Shown piece by piece: positions 1 through 6,880 of a DNA stretch of 21,603 nt. Made by a program: the position numbers and the translations under genes. Origin of the DNA: a virus; IMG/VR virus record IMGVR_UViG_3300037574_000317, positions 1-21,603 of that record; one strand, 5' to 3'. Below the pieces are notes generated by a model. It was not told the DNA's origin, made no database searches, and saw nothing but the letters and a program-made list of their open reading frames with translations. How positions within the stretch are numbered: the stretch's first letter is position 1; every line of letters begins with the position of its first letter.

Positions 1-131
1 CCGAGGTCGAAGGGCCTGGCGCGCATCACAAATTCGAGGATGGGCGCACCGTCAGACGCGTGGGCAAGGCCCGCGCCGGTCGCCTGCTGGATGGCCGCGA
101 ACACAACGGCTTTCCGGGGGCGCTGACATGA
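1..131 (+). CDS. 3' end of a phage Gp37/Gp68 (DUF5131) family protein
   Basis: The reading frame beginning at base 3 is open from the left edge to a TGA at 129-131. It ends with RVGKARAGRLLDGREHNGFP, which matches the typical C-terminus of the DUF5131 (Gp37/Gp68) family: a Gly-Lys-x-x-Ala-Gly-Arg-x-Leu-Asp-Gly-Arg stretch followed by a short Phe-Pro tail. Only about 42 residues are visible and the start lies outside the window. Members are common in phages of proteobacteria and their biochemical role is not settled. The stop overlaps the start of the next gene as ATGA, so the two are translationally coupled. Two other frames are also open here, but only this one gives the family signature. 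Confidence 0.65.
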   Translation, partial: EVEGPGAHHKFEDGRTVRRVGKARAGRLLDGREHNGFPGALT

Positions 132-424
132 GCAACATCATCAGTCCAGCCAACCCGCAAGATCCGAAGGTACAGACCATTATCCGCAAGAACCAGCGTG
201 TGGCGAAAGAAGCCATAAAGATCATCGTTCACCGACACCGGAAGAATGAACCGGAAGTGGCTTTCGAAAATGTGGTCAACACCGTCGGGGTAATCTGCGC
301 AGAACTGGTGCGTGATGCCCATGAAATCGCCGGGGATCAATTCTCAGAAGCTATCGCCGATCTGTTCAAGCATCACATCGACCGCGCCGTCATGCTGGCG
401 GGCACAAAAGGCGGTGCCAAATGA
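128..424 (+). CDS. Small hypothetical phage protein, predicted helical
   Basis: This 98-residue protein is not one I recognise. Its middle (residues 18-60) is rich in Lys, Arg, Ile and Val, and the second half looks alpha-helical. There is no signal peptide, membrane segment or cysteine cluster. The ATG overlaps the stop of the upstream DUF5131 gene, and its own stop overlaps the next start (ATGA at 421-424). It therefore sits in a continuously coupled run of small rightward genes. That coupling, together with normal composition, is the main reason to call it real. Alternative frames in the region are broken or uncoupled. Confidence 0.7.
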   Translation: MSNIISPANPQDPKVQTIIRKNQRVAKEAIKIIVHRHRKNEPEVAFENVVNTVGVICAELVRDAHEIAGDQFSEAIADLFKHHIDRAVMLAGTKGGAK

Positions 425-660
425 GCAAGGACAACCCCAGCATCGTCACCTGCACCATCTGCGGCAAGCAGACCACCGGCGCCAAAGCAATGCAGGCCCA
501 CCTTCGCGACAAGCACCAGCTGACCGGTCGCAGGGCGCACCTGATTGCCAATCCCCACGACAAGCAGGCCCGTGACAACCACCGTCTGCCGAAGCGCAGG
601 GTTGCGCCGATGGTTCGCCCTGCAAGAAATCCGGATGATGATTTTGAGGTGATCGAATGA
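421..660 (+). CDS. Small C2H2-type zinc-finger-like protein
   Basis: The protein has 79 residues. Near the N-terminus it carries Cys11-x2-Cys14-x12-His27-x4-His32, which fits a single C2H2 zinc finger (CTICGK then MQAHLRDKH). The remainder is basic, with many Arg and Lys between residues 36 and 66, and ends in an acidic tail (DDDFEVIE). This architecture suggests a small nucleic-acid-binding protein, but target and role are unknown. Start and stop both overlap neighbours by four bases (ATGA at 421 and 657). Prokaryotic single-finger proteins of this kind are sometimes regulators such as Ros/MucR, but those are longer with a different finger spacing, so no such assignment is made. Confidence 0.7.
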   Translation: MSKDNPSIVTCTICGKQTTGAKAMQAHLRDKHQLTGRRAHLIANPHDKQARDNHRLPKRRVAPMVRPARNPDDDFEVIE

Positions 661-911
661 CCAACAAAGATGCTCAAGACCGCACTCGGGCGGCGATGTA
701 CGCCGGCATGGTGGCATACTCGAAAGAACACAGACGGCTGCGCCGACCCAAGGATACATCGCGTATCGACGCCCGGTGTTTCCTGATCGGCGCGCGGGCC
801 TTTATCGAGGCCATGAAAGACGAAGATGTCGAACTGATTGAGGATGACGCTGACGCTTCAGATCCGACCAACCCCGCGGACAGAATGTATGAAAACGAGG
901 TGATCAAATGA
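657..911 (+). CDS. Hypothetical phage protein with acidic C-terminus
   Basis: I do not recognise this 84-residue protein. The first half is basic and probably helical (residues 8-35). The second half is strongly acidic, with EDVELIEDDADASD around residues 56-69. It has no cysteine motif, membrane segment or known domain that I can see. It begins at an ATGA overlap with the zinc-finger gene and ends at an ATGA overlap with the HNH gene at 908, so it is expressed with them. Confidence 0.65.
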   Translation: MTNKDAQDRTRAAMYAGMVAYSKEHRRLRRPKDTSRIDARCFLIGARAFIEAMKDEDVELIEDDADASDPTNPADRMYENEVIK

Positions 912-1408
912 GCGTGTCAGAAGCCAAGATCAAGCGCTTCATCGAGTGGGCCGAAGGCCAGGGCGGCGAGAGCGTTCCACTCACCAATGAATACGAGATC
1001 GCCCGGATCAAGCACAAGGGCGGCACCTTTGTCCTATACGTCAACAAGAAGGGCGCAATGTCGTTCTCGGACAGCGCCGCCCGGCGCGCATGGGCTGCGT
1101 TTCTGGAGGGTAAGGGCTGGCCGATGAACGTCAGGCACAAGCGCAGCAAGACCGAGGCCAAGGTTGCGCGGCTCCGCGAACGCGACGGTAACGCCTGTTT
1201 CTTCTGCGGCCAGCAGTTCAGCCTCCAGAATCCGCCCACCCTCGAACATCTGCTGTCGATCGTCCACGGCGGCAGCAACGTCATCGCGAACCTCGCCCTC
1301 GCTTGCGAGCCCTGCAACCAAGAGGTCGGCTCGATGGATGTCGCCGACAAAATGAAATTCCGGGATCAGAAAAGGAGATCACATGACCAGCTTGACCGAA
1401 CTGCATAA
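908..1408 (+). CDS. HNH endonuclease
   Basis: The C-terminal half of this 166-residue protein is a clear HNH domain: Cys97-x2-Cys100 (CFFC), Glu113-His114 (EHLLSIVHGGSN), Asn128 and Cys133-x2-Cys136-Asn137 (CEPCN). The four cysteines form the structural zinc site. His114, Asn128 and neighbours form the beta-beta-alpha-metal active site that cuts DNA with a divalent metal. Residues 1-80 have no domain I know and may bind DNA or a partner. In tailed phages HNH proteins can act with terminase during packaging or be free-standing homing nucleases. The absence of a terminase here leaves the role open. Its end overlaps the next gene by 26 bases. Confidence 0.85.
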   Translation: MSVSEAKIKRFIEWAEGQGGESVPLTNEYEIARIKHKGGTFVLYVNKKGAMSFSDSAARRAWAAFLEGKGWPMNVRHKRSKTEAKVARLRERDGNACFFCGQQFSLQNPPTLEHLLSIVHGGSNVIANLALACEPCNQEVGSMDVADKMKFRDQKRRSHDQLDRTA

Positions 1409-1895
1409 AGAGGCCGCACGGCTGACCGCCCAGATCAAGGCAGAGGAAGAAGCCAGAGACAAGACGCTGAAAGACCTCACAGCGCAGCGCCGTGCTTGCC
1501 GCGAGGCGATCAGCATGGCCGGATCCGCTCTGGACCTCGAGAAGATCAAACTGGCCGAGCAGGTGATATACGTGCGGGGCTCTTTCAAGGAAGCGGGCGA
1601 TGATCGCCAGTACGCTTTGAGCAAAGCCATCTCCGCTCTGGCATCGTACAATGGAGGCTTCCTTTGGCGTGAATATGTCGGCACCAAAGATTACGCCGAT
1701 TGGCACGGGCAGTATGTCGACACGCCATACGGCATGAGTCCGACCTACGGCTATGTGATCTTCGCAATTGGCTTGAACCAATCCATTCGTGATCACCGCG
1801 CATGCGGAAATCTGACACCGGAAGAGATTGAGGCATGCCTTTACTATTTGGGGGCGCTCGAGTTGATCCAGGCGTCGAAGGCTGCGGCGGCGTAG
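1383..1895 (+). CDS. Hypothetical protein with N-terminal coiled coil
   Basis: This is an unrecognised 170-residue protein. Residues 1-60 are charged and heptad-like (LTAQIKAEEEARDKTLKDL), consistent with a coiled coil. Residues 85-130 are rich in Tyr and Trp and look globular. The ATG at 1383 lies inside the end of the HNH gene but has a strong ribosome-binding site, AAAGGAGA, eight bases before it. It is the last gene of the first rightward run and is followed by a 10-bp hairpin and then a promoter. Confidence 0.7.
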   Translation: MTSLTELHKEAARLTAQIKAEEEARDKTLKDLTAQRRACREAISMAGSALDLEKIKLAEQVIYVRGSFKEAGDDRQYALSKAISALASYNGGFLWREYVGTKDYADWHGQYVDTPYGMSPTYGYVIFAIGLNQSIRDHRACGNLTPEEIEACLYYLGALELIQASKAAAA

Positions 1896-1903
1896 TCTTG
1901 GAC

Positions 1904-1933
1904 CTGGGCCAGTTCACGTTTGGACTGGCCCAG
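1904..1933 (+). terminator. Perfect 10-bp hairpin after the first gene run (possible terminator)
   Basis: CTGGGCCAGT (1904-1913) and ACTGGCCCAG (1924-1933) are perfect reverse complements around a 10-base loop. The hairpin starts nine bases after the stop codon at 1893-1895. No U-tract follows directly; the nearest T-run is at about 1959-1966. It is therefore not a textbook intrinsic terminator, and could instead stabilise the mRNA end or pause RNA polymerase. Its position between a stop and a promoter supports a boundary role. Confidence 0.45.
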
Positions 1934-1975
1934 AACTCTCAAGCATCTGTTTTGAAAACTTTTTTCCGAATTTCA

Positions 1976-2012
1976 CTGTACAAAAGTAGTGCTTATCGCT
2001 ATATGTAGTGCA
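1976..2012 (+). promoter_or_regulatory. Promoter of the second rightward gene run
   Basis: The hexamer CTGTAC (1976-1981) lies 18 bases before TATATG (2000-2005), preceded by TTATCGC. The segment aligns without gaps to the promoter before the recE-like gene at 14264-14293. The two share TGT in the -35 region, AAAAGTA after it and TTATCGCTATA over the -10. GTAGTG occurs twice, at 1986-1991 and 2005-2010, flanking the -10, and may be an operator. Transcription would start near 2012, and the ribosome-binding site GGAGA at 2039-2043 serves the ATG at 2051. The promoter call rests on this conservation, since the hexamers alone are weak matches to consensus. Confidence 0.6.
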
Positions 2013-2050
2013 TGGGGCAATGAAGCCCGACCAATTTTGGAGAGAAACAG

Positions 2051-2263
2051 ATGCAAACCATCATCCTAGAACTGCCCCATCAAACCCCCAACGGAATGTT
2101 CCGCGCGGTGATCTGGAACAGCGCATTGTTCATCTGCGACGACATCACCGAGGCCTGCACCTTCACCGAGGCCGTCGATCTGGCCATTGAGATGCACCCA
2201 GACGCGGAGTTGACCGACGCGGCCCGCGAACAGCTTCACGAAGAGCAGCTGGTGGCGGCATGA
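2051..2263 (+). CDS. Small hypothetical protein
   Basis: This 70-residue acidic protein (MQTIILELPHQTPNG...) is the first gene after the promoter at 1976-2005. GGAGA eight bases upstream gives a clear start. No motif is recognisable: it has a short beta-like N-terminus and a helical acidic C-terminus. Its stop overlaps the next start (ATGA at 2260-2263). An ATG at 2008 in another frame lies over the presumed transcription start and lacks a ribosome-binding site, so it was not used. Confidence 0.65.
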   Translation: MQTIILELPHQTPNGMFRAVIWNSALFICDDITEACTFTEAVDLAIEMHPDAELTDAAREQLHEEQLVAA

Positions 2264-2718
2264 TGGATACAGCGATCACACCCACCACCGTTCACATTCA
2301 ATGGTCGGAGGCCGGGGGCGACCTCGGCCAGGACCGCATCATGCCGTTCTCGGAATTTGAAGCCGCCGCAGCCAAGGCCGCTGCAGAACATACCACCGGC
2401 GGCTATCTCAAGACGATGGTAACGGTCCAGTTCGACAGTGGCGACGCTTACGAATGCCGCCTCGATCTGGGGGCCCACGAGCCATGCGAACGTGGTTTCG
2501 CCCACGGCATCCGCCAGCGCATCAAGCACTTCGAAAGCGCGGCGGGACGTCGCCGGATGGCCGAATGGCCCGAGAGTATGCGTCTCGATTGGGAGCGCAA
2601 ATACGATCTCTGGAAGCGGATGGACTTTGGCGACACCGAGCGCTGGTGGCTCTGGGAGATCGAAGATCTTCGCCAACCCATCGACGGGTCATTCTGCACC
2701 CTGACAACCCGCCATTGA
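2260..2718 (+). CDS. Hypothetical protein, possible LPD25-like fold
   Basis: The protein has 152 residues. Residues 45-75 read as beta strands with a 'VTVQFDSGDAYECRLDLG' pattern. This resembles small polyvalent-protein-associated domains (LPD25 type) that occur as stand-alone proteins on alphaproteobacterial plasmids and phages. The resemblance is from memory of the pattern only and is tentative. The C-terminus is rich in Trp and Arg. It starts at an ATGA overlap (an alternative ATG at 2263 would remove one residue) and is followed nine bases later by the RadC-like gene. Confidence 0.6.
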   Translation: MMDTAITPTTVHIQWSEAGGDLGQDRIMPFSEFEAAAAKAAAEHTTGGYLKTMVTVQFDSGDAYECRLDLGAHEPCERGFAHGIRQRIKHFESAAGRRRMAEWPESMRLDWERKYDLWKRMDFGDTERWWLWEIEDLRQPIDGSFCTLTTRH

Positions 2719-2727
2719 GGATCAGCC

Positions 2728-3174
2728 ATGCTCACAACATCTGAACAAGCAACTGTGCTCGAAGCCCGCGAAATTCTGCGCCGGTTCATCTCTGACAAGC
2801 CGATCCTGTCATCATACGCCAGCGTGATCGACTATCTGGCATTCGGCGCGGCCGGTGCCAAGCGAGAGGTCTTTCGCGTCCTGTTTCTCGACCGCCGCAA
2901 CAGGCTAATCGAAGATTGGGAAGCGGGCACAGGCACCATCAGCTTCGTCGCCGTCTATCCTCGCGAGATCATCGCCAAGGCCCTGGAGTTGTCCTCGTCG
3001 GCGATCATCCTATCGCACAATCACCCCAGCGGAGACCCGGCGCCATCCGCTGCGGACGTCGAAATGACCAAGAAGATCATCGAGGCATCCAACGTATTCG
3101 AGATCACCGTTCACGATCACATCATTGTCGGCGCCGATGGCGATTACAGCATGCGCGCCAACGGCCAAATCTGA
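2728..3174 (+). CDS. RadC-like JAB/MPN-domain protein
   Basis: This 148-residue protein is a short RadC-family member containing only the JAB (MPN+) domain. The metal-binding signature is complete: His97-x-His99-Pro-Ser-Gly-Asp with Asp110 downstream (SHNHPSGDP...SAAD), then HDHIIVG near residues 129-135, all typical of RadC. The N-terminal helix-hairpin-helix of chromosomal RadC is absent, as is usual for copies on mobile elements. JAMM-type proteins are zinc hydrolases, but the biochemical role of RadC proteins is unclear; a recombination or repair role has been questioned. GAGGA lies about nine bases before the ATG. It sits in an accessory run, not the recombination module. Confidence 0.88.
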   Translation: MLTTSEQATVLEAREILRRFISDKPILSSYASVIDYLAFGAAGAKREVFRVLFLDRRNRLIEDWEAGTGTISFVAVYPREIIAKALELSSSAIILSHNHPSGDPAPSAADVEMTKKIIEASNVFEITVHDHIIVGADGDYSMRANGQI

Positions 3175-3187
3175 AAGGGAACCACCT

Positions 3188-3628
3188 ATGCACATCCAAC
3201 ACCCAGCCCAACGTCCAGGCGAAATCATTGTCGATCATCCAGCCTTTTCCATCCACAAGCCTGACGGAAAAACCGCCCTTTTCGGTGATCTACGACTGCC
3301 AGTTTTCGCAGCCGGTGAAATGATCGGGCTGCCGTTCAAGTCGGCAAGCTACGGCATCATTCACAGTTGGTTCTTGTTCGGATCGGTTGCCAGCTACTCC
3401 CTGCAATACCACGAATGCCCGATCAAGGCGTTCCACACCGCCGCAGCCCACGGCCACAAGCTGCACTGGCTTACCACTCTGCCGGTCACCCTCTCAAATG
3501 ACCGCCGCGAAAAGGAACAGCGCATCGGGATGAATTTCGGGGACCGCGTGATTTTCGAGGGCCGGATCTTCGAGATCGTCACTGAACCGAACGGCAACGC
3601 CGGGCTGAGAGAAATCGCCGCCCTATGA
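3188..3628 (+). CDS. Hypothetical protein
   Basis: This 146-residue protein begins MHIQHPAQRPGE. The frame is open further upstream, but the ATG at 3188 is preceded by AAGGGA at a good distance and lies 13 bases after the RadC-like stop, so it is preferred over an ATG at 3125 inside that gene. Beta-rich segments such as FGDRVIFEGRIFEIVTE near the end suggest a small barrel or similar fold. I recognise no named family. Co-directional placement in the accessory run suggests co-expression with the RadC-like gene. Confidence 0.65.
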   Translation: MHIQHPAQRPGEIIVDHPAFSIHKPDGKTALFGDLRLPVFAAGEMIGLPFKSASYGIIHSWFLFGSVASYSLQYHECPIKAFHTAAAHGHKLHWLTTLPVTLSNDRREKEQRIGMNFGDRVIFEGRIFEIVTEPNGNAGLREIAAL

Positions 3629-3698
3629 CGCATCGCCGGTCCCGCCGCGCGCGGGGCCGCACCATGCGACAAGCATGACAACACCGAAAGGAACCAGA

Positions 3699-4052
3699 AT
3701 GGACACCCAGAAGATTTATGAAGAGATCGAAGCCGATCCGGTTGCCTGCTTCATCGAACACGCCGGCGGCACCACCGACACGCTGCTCCAGCGGATCCCG
3801 ACCTACATGCAGCCGGGGCTGGTCCGATACCTGTTGCTGGGTATCAAGCCGGGCAGCTTCCTCCTGTCGGTTCTCGCAGGCGAAAAGGAACTGGCCGAGC
3901 GCCGCGCCGATGCGGTGAACTCCTGCATCATTCCGACATACTTCGCCTATCTCGCCCAGGAGTGGCCAGCGGACAGCTGGGGATCGCCTGACAAAGTGCG
4001 CGGATGGGTCGAGCGCGGCGGCAAGATGGGAATGGAGATGGCAAATGGCTGA
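3699..4052 (+). CDS. Small phage-family protein of unknown function
   Basis: The start at 3699 is supported by AAAGGA seven bases upstream; an in-frame ATG at 3675 has no such site. The 117-residue product has a pattern common in small phage proteins: a Gly-Ser-Phe-Leu-x-x-Val-Leu segment, an AD-x-x-N pair (RRADAVNS), and WGSPDKVRGWVERGG near the end. I know this pattern as recurring in phages but know no function for it. It ends in an eight-base overlap with the next gene. A GC-rich inverted segment lies before it (about 3638-3656) without a T-run. Confidence 0.65.
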   Translation: MDTQKIYEEIEADPVACFIEHAGGTTDTLLQRIPTYMQPGLVRYLLLGIKPGSFLLSVLAGEKELAERRADAVNSCIIPTYFAYLAQEWPADSWGSPDKVRGWVERGGKMGMEMANG

Positions 4053-4611
4053 TCGGACAAATTGCTCGCTGACCATTTACGGTCGCCTGACAAAAGAACA
4101 GCACGACGCCTTCAAGTCTGCCTGCGACGACATTGGTTTTGATGAAGGGGATGGCTGCTGGTCTTTTGAAGAAATCGCTTATGGCGAAATGCCCAGCGAA
4201 ATCTATGCTGGGCTGCAAGATTTGAACATCGGATATGAATGGGACATCAGTAGCGATTATGGCATTGCCCCCCAGAAGGTTTGCCGGTTGGAAAATGGCC
4301 GCGAAGTGACTGTTCCAACATGTGATGGCGAGATCATGGTGCCGCTGGATCAATTGCAAATTTCGGAGGTCGTCGCGGACGCGAAGGCGGTATCCGATAT
4401 GATTAAAACCGGAACTTTCAAGATCATCGGGGATACCTCTGTCACGCTGTCATATCGCGAACATGCGACCATGCTGGCTGCGCTGCGGTATTACCAGAAT
4501 GACCTGCGTGACGATCACAACTGGCTGCACGGCGAGATTGCGACCGACGGCGGCACGCTGGACCCCCTCACCGTTGAAGAGATCGACGCACTCTGCGAGC
4601 GGATCAACTGA
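4045..4611 (+). CDS. Hypothetical acidic protein
   Basis: I do not recognise this 188-residue protein (MADRTNCSLTIYGRL...). It is acidic, beta-rich near the N-terminus and helical near the end, with no membrane segment or metal motif. The opening resembles the start of small phage proteins with a ferredoxin-like strand pattern, but that is only an impression. It overlaps the previous gene by eight bases and the next by one (TGATG at 4609-4613). Its base composition is slightly more AT-rich than its neighbours over 4130-4420. Confidence 0.65.
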   Translation: MADRTNCSLTIYGRLTKEQHDAFKSACDDIGFDEGDGCWSFEEIAYGEMPSEIYAGLQDLNIGYEWDISSDYGIAPQKVCRLENGREVTVPTCDGEIMVPLDQLQISEVVADAKAVSDMIKTGTFKIIGDTSVTLSYREHATMLAALRYYQNDLRDDHNWLHGEIATDGGTLDPLTVEEIDALCERIN

Positions 4612-5237
4612 TGTCGTCGCAGCTGGATATGTTCGGGATCCTCGAGCCCAAGCCAGCGCCGCGCCCCTACGTCCCGCCGGTCACGCGGGACGTGGAAACG
4701 CGGGCCTACGGCGGCAGCGTTCTTGCGATCGAGGAGGGGCAACCTGACCCGGTAGAGATCGACGTGGATGGTACGCCCTGCGTGATCAAGTTCGGGTTCG
4801 GTTGGTCTACCTACGCGGTTAACAGACCCGGCAGCCTGTTCTGGTCGGCCACAGGATTTCGATCCTTTAGCGTCAGTGATGGTTCGCGCGAAGACATCGA
4901 CACGATACGTCAGTCAATCCGCGACTATATCGCTGCTCCATCAAAGAACGGCAACGGTTGCTCGGGAAAACTGGTCCCTTGGTGGCCGTCCTACGTGCTT
5001 CAATGGCGACAGAACCTGTCCTTCGAACTGCGCTGCGGGCGGGAAACGACTTGGACACAGTGGGGCCCGGAGAAGCATGCGGAGTGCTGGGCAGCGCACG
5101 ATGCGAAACTTGCCGACGCCCTCGCCCAGATGGAAGCCGACGGCATCGACCCGAACGACGTCGGCCCTCCTGCATACCACAATGGCCCATGGCCGAAATT
5201 TGGCCCGGACCTCTTTAACAGAAAGGATGGACCATGA
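4611..5237 (+). CDS. Hypothetical protein with N-terminal clamp-binding-like peptide
   Basis: This 208-residue protein opens with SSQLDMFG. Residues 4-8 (QLDMF) fit the bacterial beta-clamp-binding pentapeptide consensus (Gln-Leu-Ser/Asp-Leu/Met-Phe). The rest, including a Trp-rich middle (WSTYAVNRPG, VPWWPSYVLQW), has no domain I recognise. The ATG overlaps the previous stop by one base and its own stop overlaps the next gene by four. The next gene ends in QLSLF, so two adjacent proteins carry such peptides. A contact with the host replication sliding clamp is an inference from the peptide alone. Confidence 0.65.
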   Translation: MSSQLDMFGILEPKPAPRPYVPPVTRDVETRAYGGSVLAIEEGQPDPVEIDVDGTPCVIKFGFGWSTYAVNRPGSLFWSATGFRSFSVSDGSREDIDTIRQSIRDYIAAPSKNGNGCSGKLVPWWPSYVLQWRQNLSFELRCGRETTWTQWGPEKHAECWAAHDAKLADALAQMEADGIDPNDVGPPAYHNGPWPKFGPDLFNRKDGP

Positions 5238-5704
5238 ACGACCCGGAGAAAGATCTGCGCGCCAGTTGGACCGCCGATGGAGTTTCGCAAGAGCGACAGG
5301 ATCAGATGATTGCTCAGATCGTGGCCAAGGCTCAGCCAGGCGCGATGGTGGGCCCCTTCCATATCAATGCCGATTTCATCAAGGCCACCCAGACCACAGG
5401 CCACGCAGCTACTGCGGTCTATTGTCCGACCTGCCAAGCCAAGGCTATGACATGGTGCATCAGGCCGAGCGGTCACCGGGCCGACATCCACGCCGAACGC
5501 AAAGCGCTGGCGGACCAAGTGTTCATCGCGCAACATGGCGAGGATGCTTGGATGGAAAGCCGCGAGGTCAAGGGGCGAGTTGAAACCACGATCCACCCGA
5601 CCGGCTACCGATCAGAATTGACCGAAGCCGGTGAGCAGACCGTCATTCCCGGATGCGAAGCCGATGCGCCCCAGACCGGCGCCAAGCAGTTGAGCCTGTT
5701 CTGA
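5234..5704 (+). CDS. Zinc-binding phage protein ending in a canonical clamp-binding motif
   Basis: The protein has 156 residues. A short zinc-finger-like segment holds Cys64-x2-Cys67, Cys75, His81 and His86 (CPTCQAKAMTWCIRPSGH...H). It resembles small CHC-type fingers seen in actinobacterial and phage proteins. The very last five residues are QLSLF, the ideal bacterial beta-clamp-binding peptide, exposed at the C-terminus as in several clamp-interacting proteins. It starts and ends in short overlaps (ATGA at 5234; TGATGG at 5702-5707). It may bring a DNA-binding module to the sliding clamp or compete for it. The function is inferred, the motifs are seen. Confidence 0.72.
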   Translation: MNDPEKDLRASWTADGVSQERQDQMIAQIVAKAQPGAMVGPFHINADFIKATQTTGHAATAVYCPTCQAKAMTWCIRPSGHRADIHAERKALADQVFIAQHGEDAWMESREVKGRVETTIHPTGYRSELTEAGEQTVIPGCEADAPQTGAKQLSLF

Positions 5705-5937
5705 TGGATCCAGCCCTGCACGAAAACGGCACCGCCTGCCCCGCCTGCGCCCTTCGACGCGAAGAGGCAAACCGGAAGTTCTCCGGCCCCGCAAACGTCC
5801 CTTGCAACAACTGTGGCGACACAGGGCGGGTATCGGCTGGCGCTCATGCTGTTGCTCATGCAAACGTCACATGGGCTCGCGCTCACTACTGGCCCGAACG
5901 GGAACGACGTTGGCGAATACAGAACGAACGGGTATAG
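5704..5937 (+). CDS. Small four-cysteine zinc-binding protein
   Basis: Translation most likely begins at the ATG at 5704, which overlaps the previous TGA by one base, giving 77 residues. Two CxxC pairs, Cys12/Cys15 (CPAC) and Cys34/Cys37 (CNNCGDTG), suggest a single zinc-ribbon-like site. The second pair resembles a DnaJ-type zinc repeat. The basic, Trp-rich C-terminus (WARAHYWPERERRWR) could bind nucleic acid. No family assignment is made. It is followed by a C-rich, G-poor spacer before the XRE-like gene. Confidence 0.6.
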   Translation: MDPALHENGTACPACALRREEANRKFSGPANVPCNNCGDTGRVSAGAHAVAHANVTWARAHYWPERERRWRIQNERV

Positions 5938-6012
5938 GTCTCACCCGTCCGACCACCCTACCCCCCAAATATCAGACAACGCGCCCCACGACCCCTTCCA
6001 GGCGCCCCACCG
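5938..6012 (+). promoter_or_regulatory. C-rich, G-poor spacer: candidate Rho-utilisation site
   Basis: The 75 bases between the zinc-protein stop and the next ribosome-binding site are dominated by C on the coding strand, with runs such as CCCTACCCCCCAAATATC and CGCCCCACGACCCC and very few G. Such C-over-G bubbles with many YC dimers are what Rho binds in nascent RNA. The spacer sits just before a gene that runs head-on into the leftward operon, where termination would be useful. No hairpin or promoter is evident here. Confidence 0.3.
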
Positions 6013-6021
6013 GAGAAAAAA

Positions 6022-6267
6022 ATGGCCTTCACCCAGATCAAGATGACACCCGCAGAGTTTCGCGAGGCGCGGCTGGCGTTCGGGCTGTCCAGAAAGGAAC
6101 TGAGCCGAGAGCTGAACGTCAGCTTCGACGCCATCAAGAAGTGGGAAGATGACAATGGCTACGGGCCTCACCCGACAGCGATCATCGCCATGATTTGGTT
6201 TCGAGAGGGGTTTCGCCCGAAGGGTTCGGTTTTGCCCAAGGTCGATGCGGAGGCAGGTGGTCGGTAA
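6022..6267 (+). CDS. XRE-type helix-turn-helix protein
   Basis: This 81-residue protein carries an HTH at about residues 10-45 (FREARLAFGLSRKELSRELN, then a VSFDAIKKWE recognition helix), in the style of XRE/Cro regulators. GGAGA is positioned seven bases before the ATG. The last 86 bases overlap, in antisense, the end of the leftward gene at 6182-6880. It may control the accessory run or the antisense gene, but no target is visible. Confidence 0.75.
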   Translation: MAFTQIKMTPAEFREARLAFGLSRKELSRELNVSFDAIKKWEDDNGYGPHPTAIIAMIWFREGFRPKGSVLPKVDAEAGGR

Positions 6268-6880
6268 TCTCGATCGTATCCAGGTCGACCGACGTGCGCA
6301 GATACTCACGAAGCCATTCCAGCGCGACCACCCATCTCGTGTAATCCGCCCTGGCTGTCCGGATCTCCTGCGGATGGAGCGACCAGACGCAGGGGCACCA
6401 GCTTTCCTCCACCTTCACGCGCCGACGGATCTTGTGTTTCGGGTTTTTCGGGTGTGGCGTCTCGACATACCGATTGTACCGGCGGATCACCACGCTCTTG
6501 CCCATCGGCTTCATCGCGAAACCGCGCCGGGGCATCCATTCGGCAGGTTCCATCTTCGCGACAGCACCCGGCATCCAGTCTGGCACCCGCCCGGCGCGGG
6601 CATGCTCTGCCACCGAGATGGCCAGACGGATCCGGCCGGGCATCATGGCAAGCCTCGTCAATCCAGCCGCGATCAGATCAGCATCACGGTGCGGGAAACT
6701 CCGCCCACCGCCGTCAATCCGAATCCCACCCAGCTTCATGCGCTGCATCAGGACGTATTCTGTGCCGATCGCCTTGACGTGTTCGGCCTTCCCGTCGTTG
6801 AGATCCAGATGGGCACACTCGGTCATGAACGCCCACTCCAGCGCCATACGAACCGACAACTGACGCTTATCGAGGGCCAT
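6182..6880 (-). CDS. Hypothetical phage protein, last gene of the leftward operon
   Basis: This 232-residue basic protein has a ribosome-binding site GGAGGA before its ATG at 6880, and the start overlaps the previous gene by 14 bases. I recognise no domain. It contains a CPCVWSLHPQE segment and many Arg, Lys and Trp, and may bind DNA. In gene order it lies where lambdoid phages place late regulators (Q/antitermination or RinA-like), which is positional inference only. The 3' end converges on the XRE-type gene with an 86-base antisense overlap. Confidence 0.65.
   Translation of the reverse strand: MALDKRQLSVRMALEWAFMTECAHLDLNDGKAEHVKAIGTEYVLMQRMKLGGIRIDGGGRSFPHRDADLIAAGLTRLAMMPGRIRLAISVAEHARAGRVPDWMPGAVAKMEPAEWMPRRGFAMKPMGKSVVIRRYNRYVETPHPKNPKHKIRRRVKVEESWCPCVWSLHPQEIRTARADYTRWVVALEWLREYLRTSVDLDTIEITDHLPPHRPWAKPNPSGETPLETKSWR

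Noticed and set aside
2728-3174. RadC-like gene as part of the recombination machinery
   Set aside because: It is 11 kb from the RecET operon and in a different transcription unit; the role of RadC proteins in repair is doubtful.
3638-3656. GC-rich inverted segment before the gene at 3699 as a terminator
   Set aside because: No T-run follows and the flanking genes are co-directional, so termination is not supported.
5000-5596. 198-codon leftward frame opposite the clamp-motif genes
   Set aside because: It is antisense to two tightly coupled genes, has no start signal or domain, and interrupts a co-directional run.
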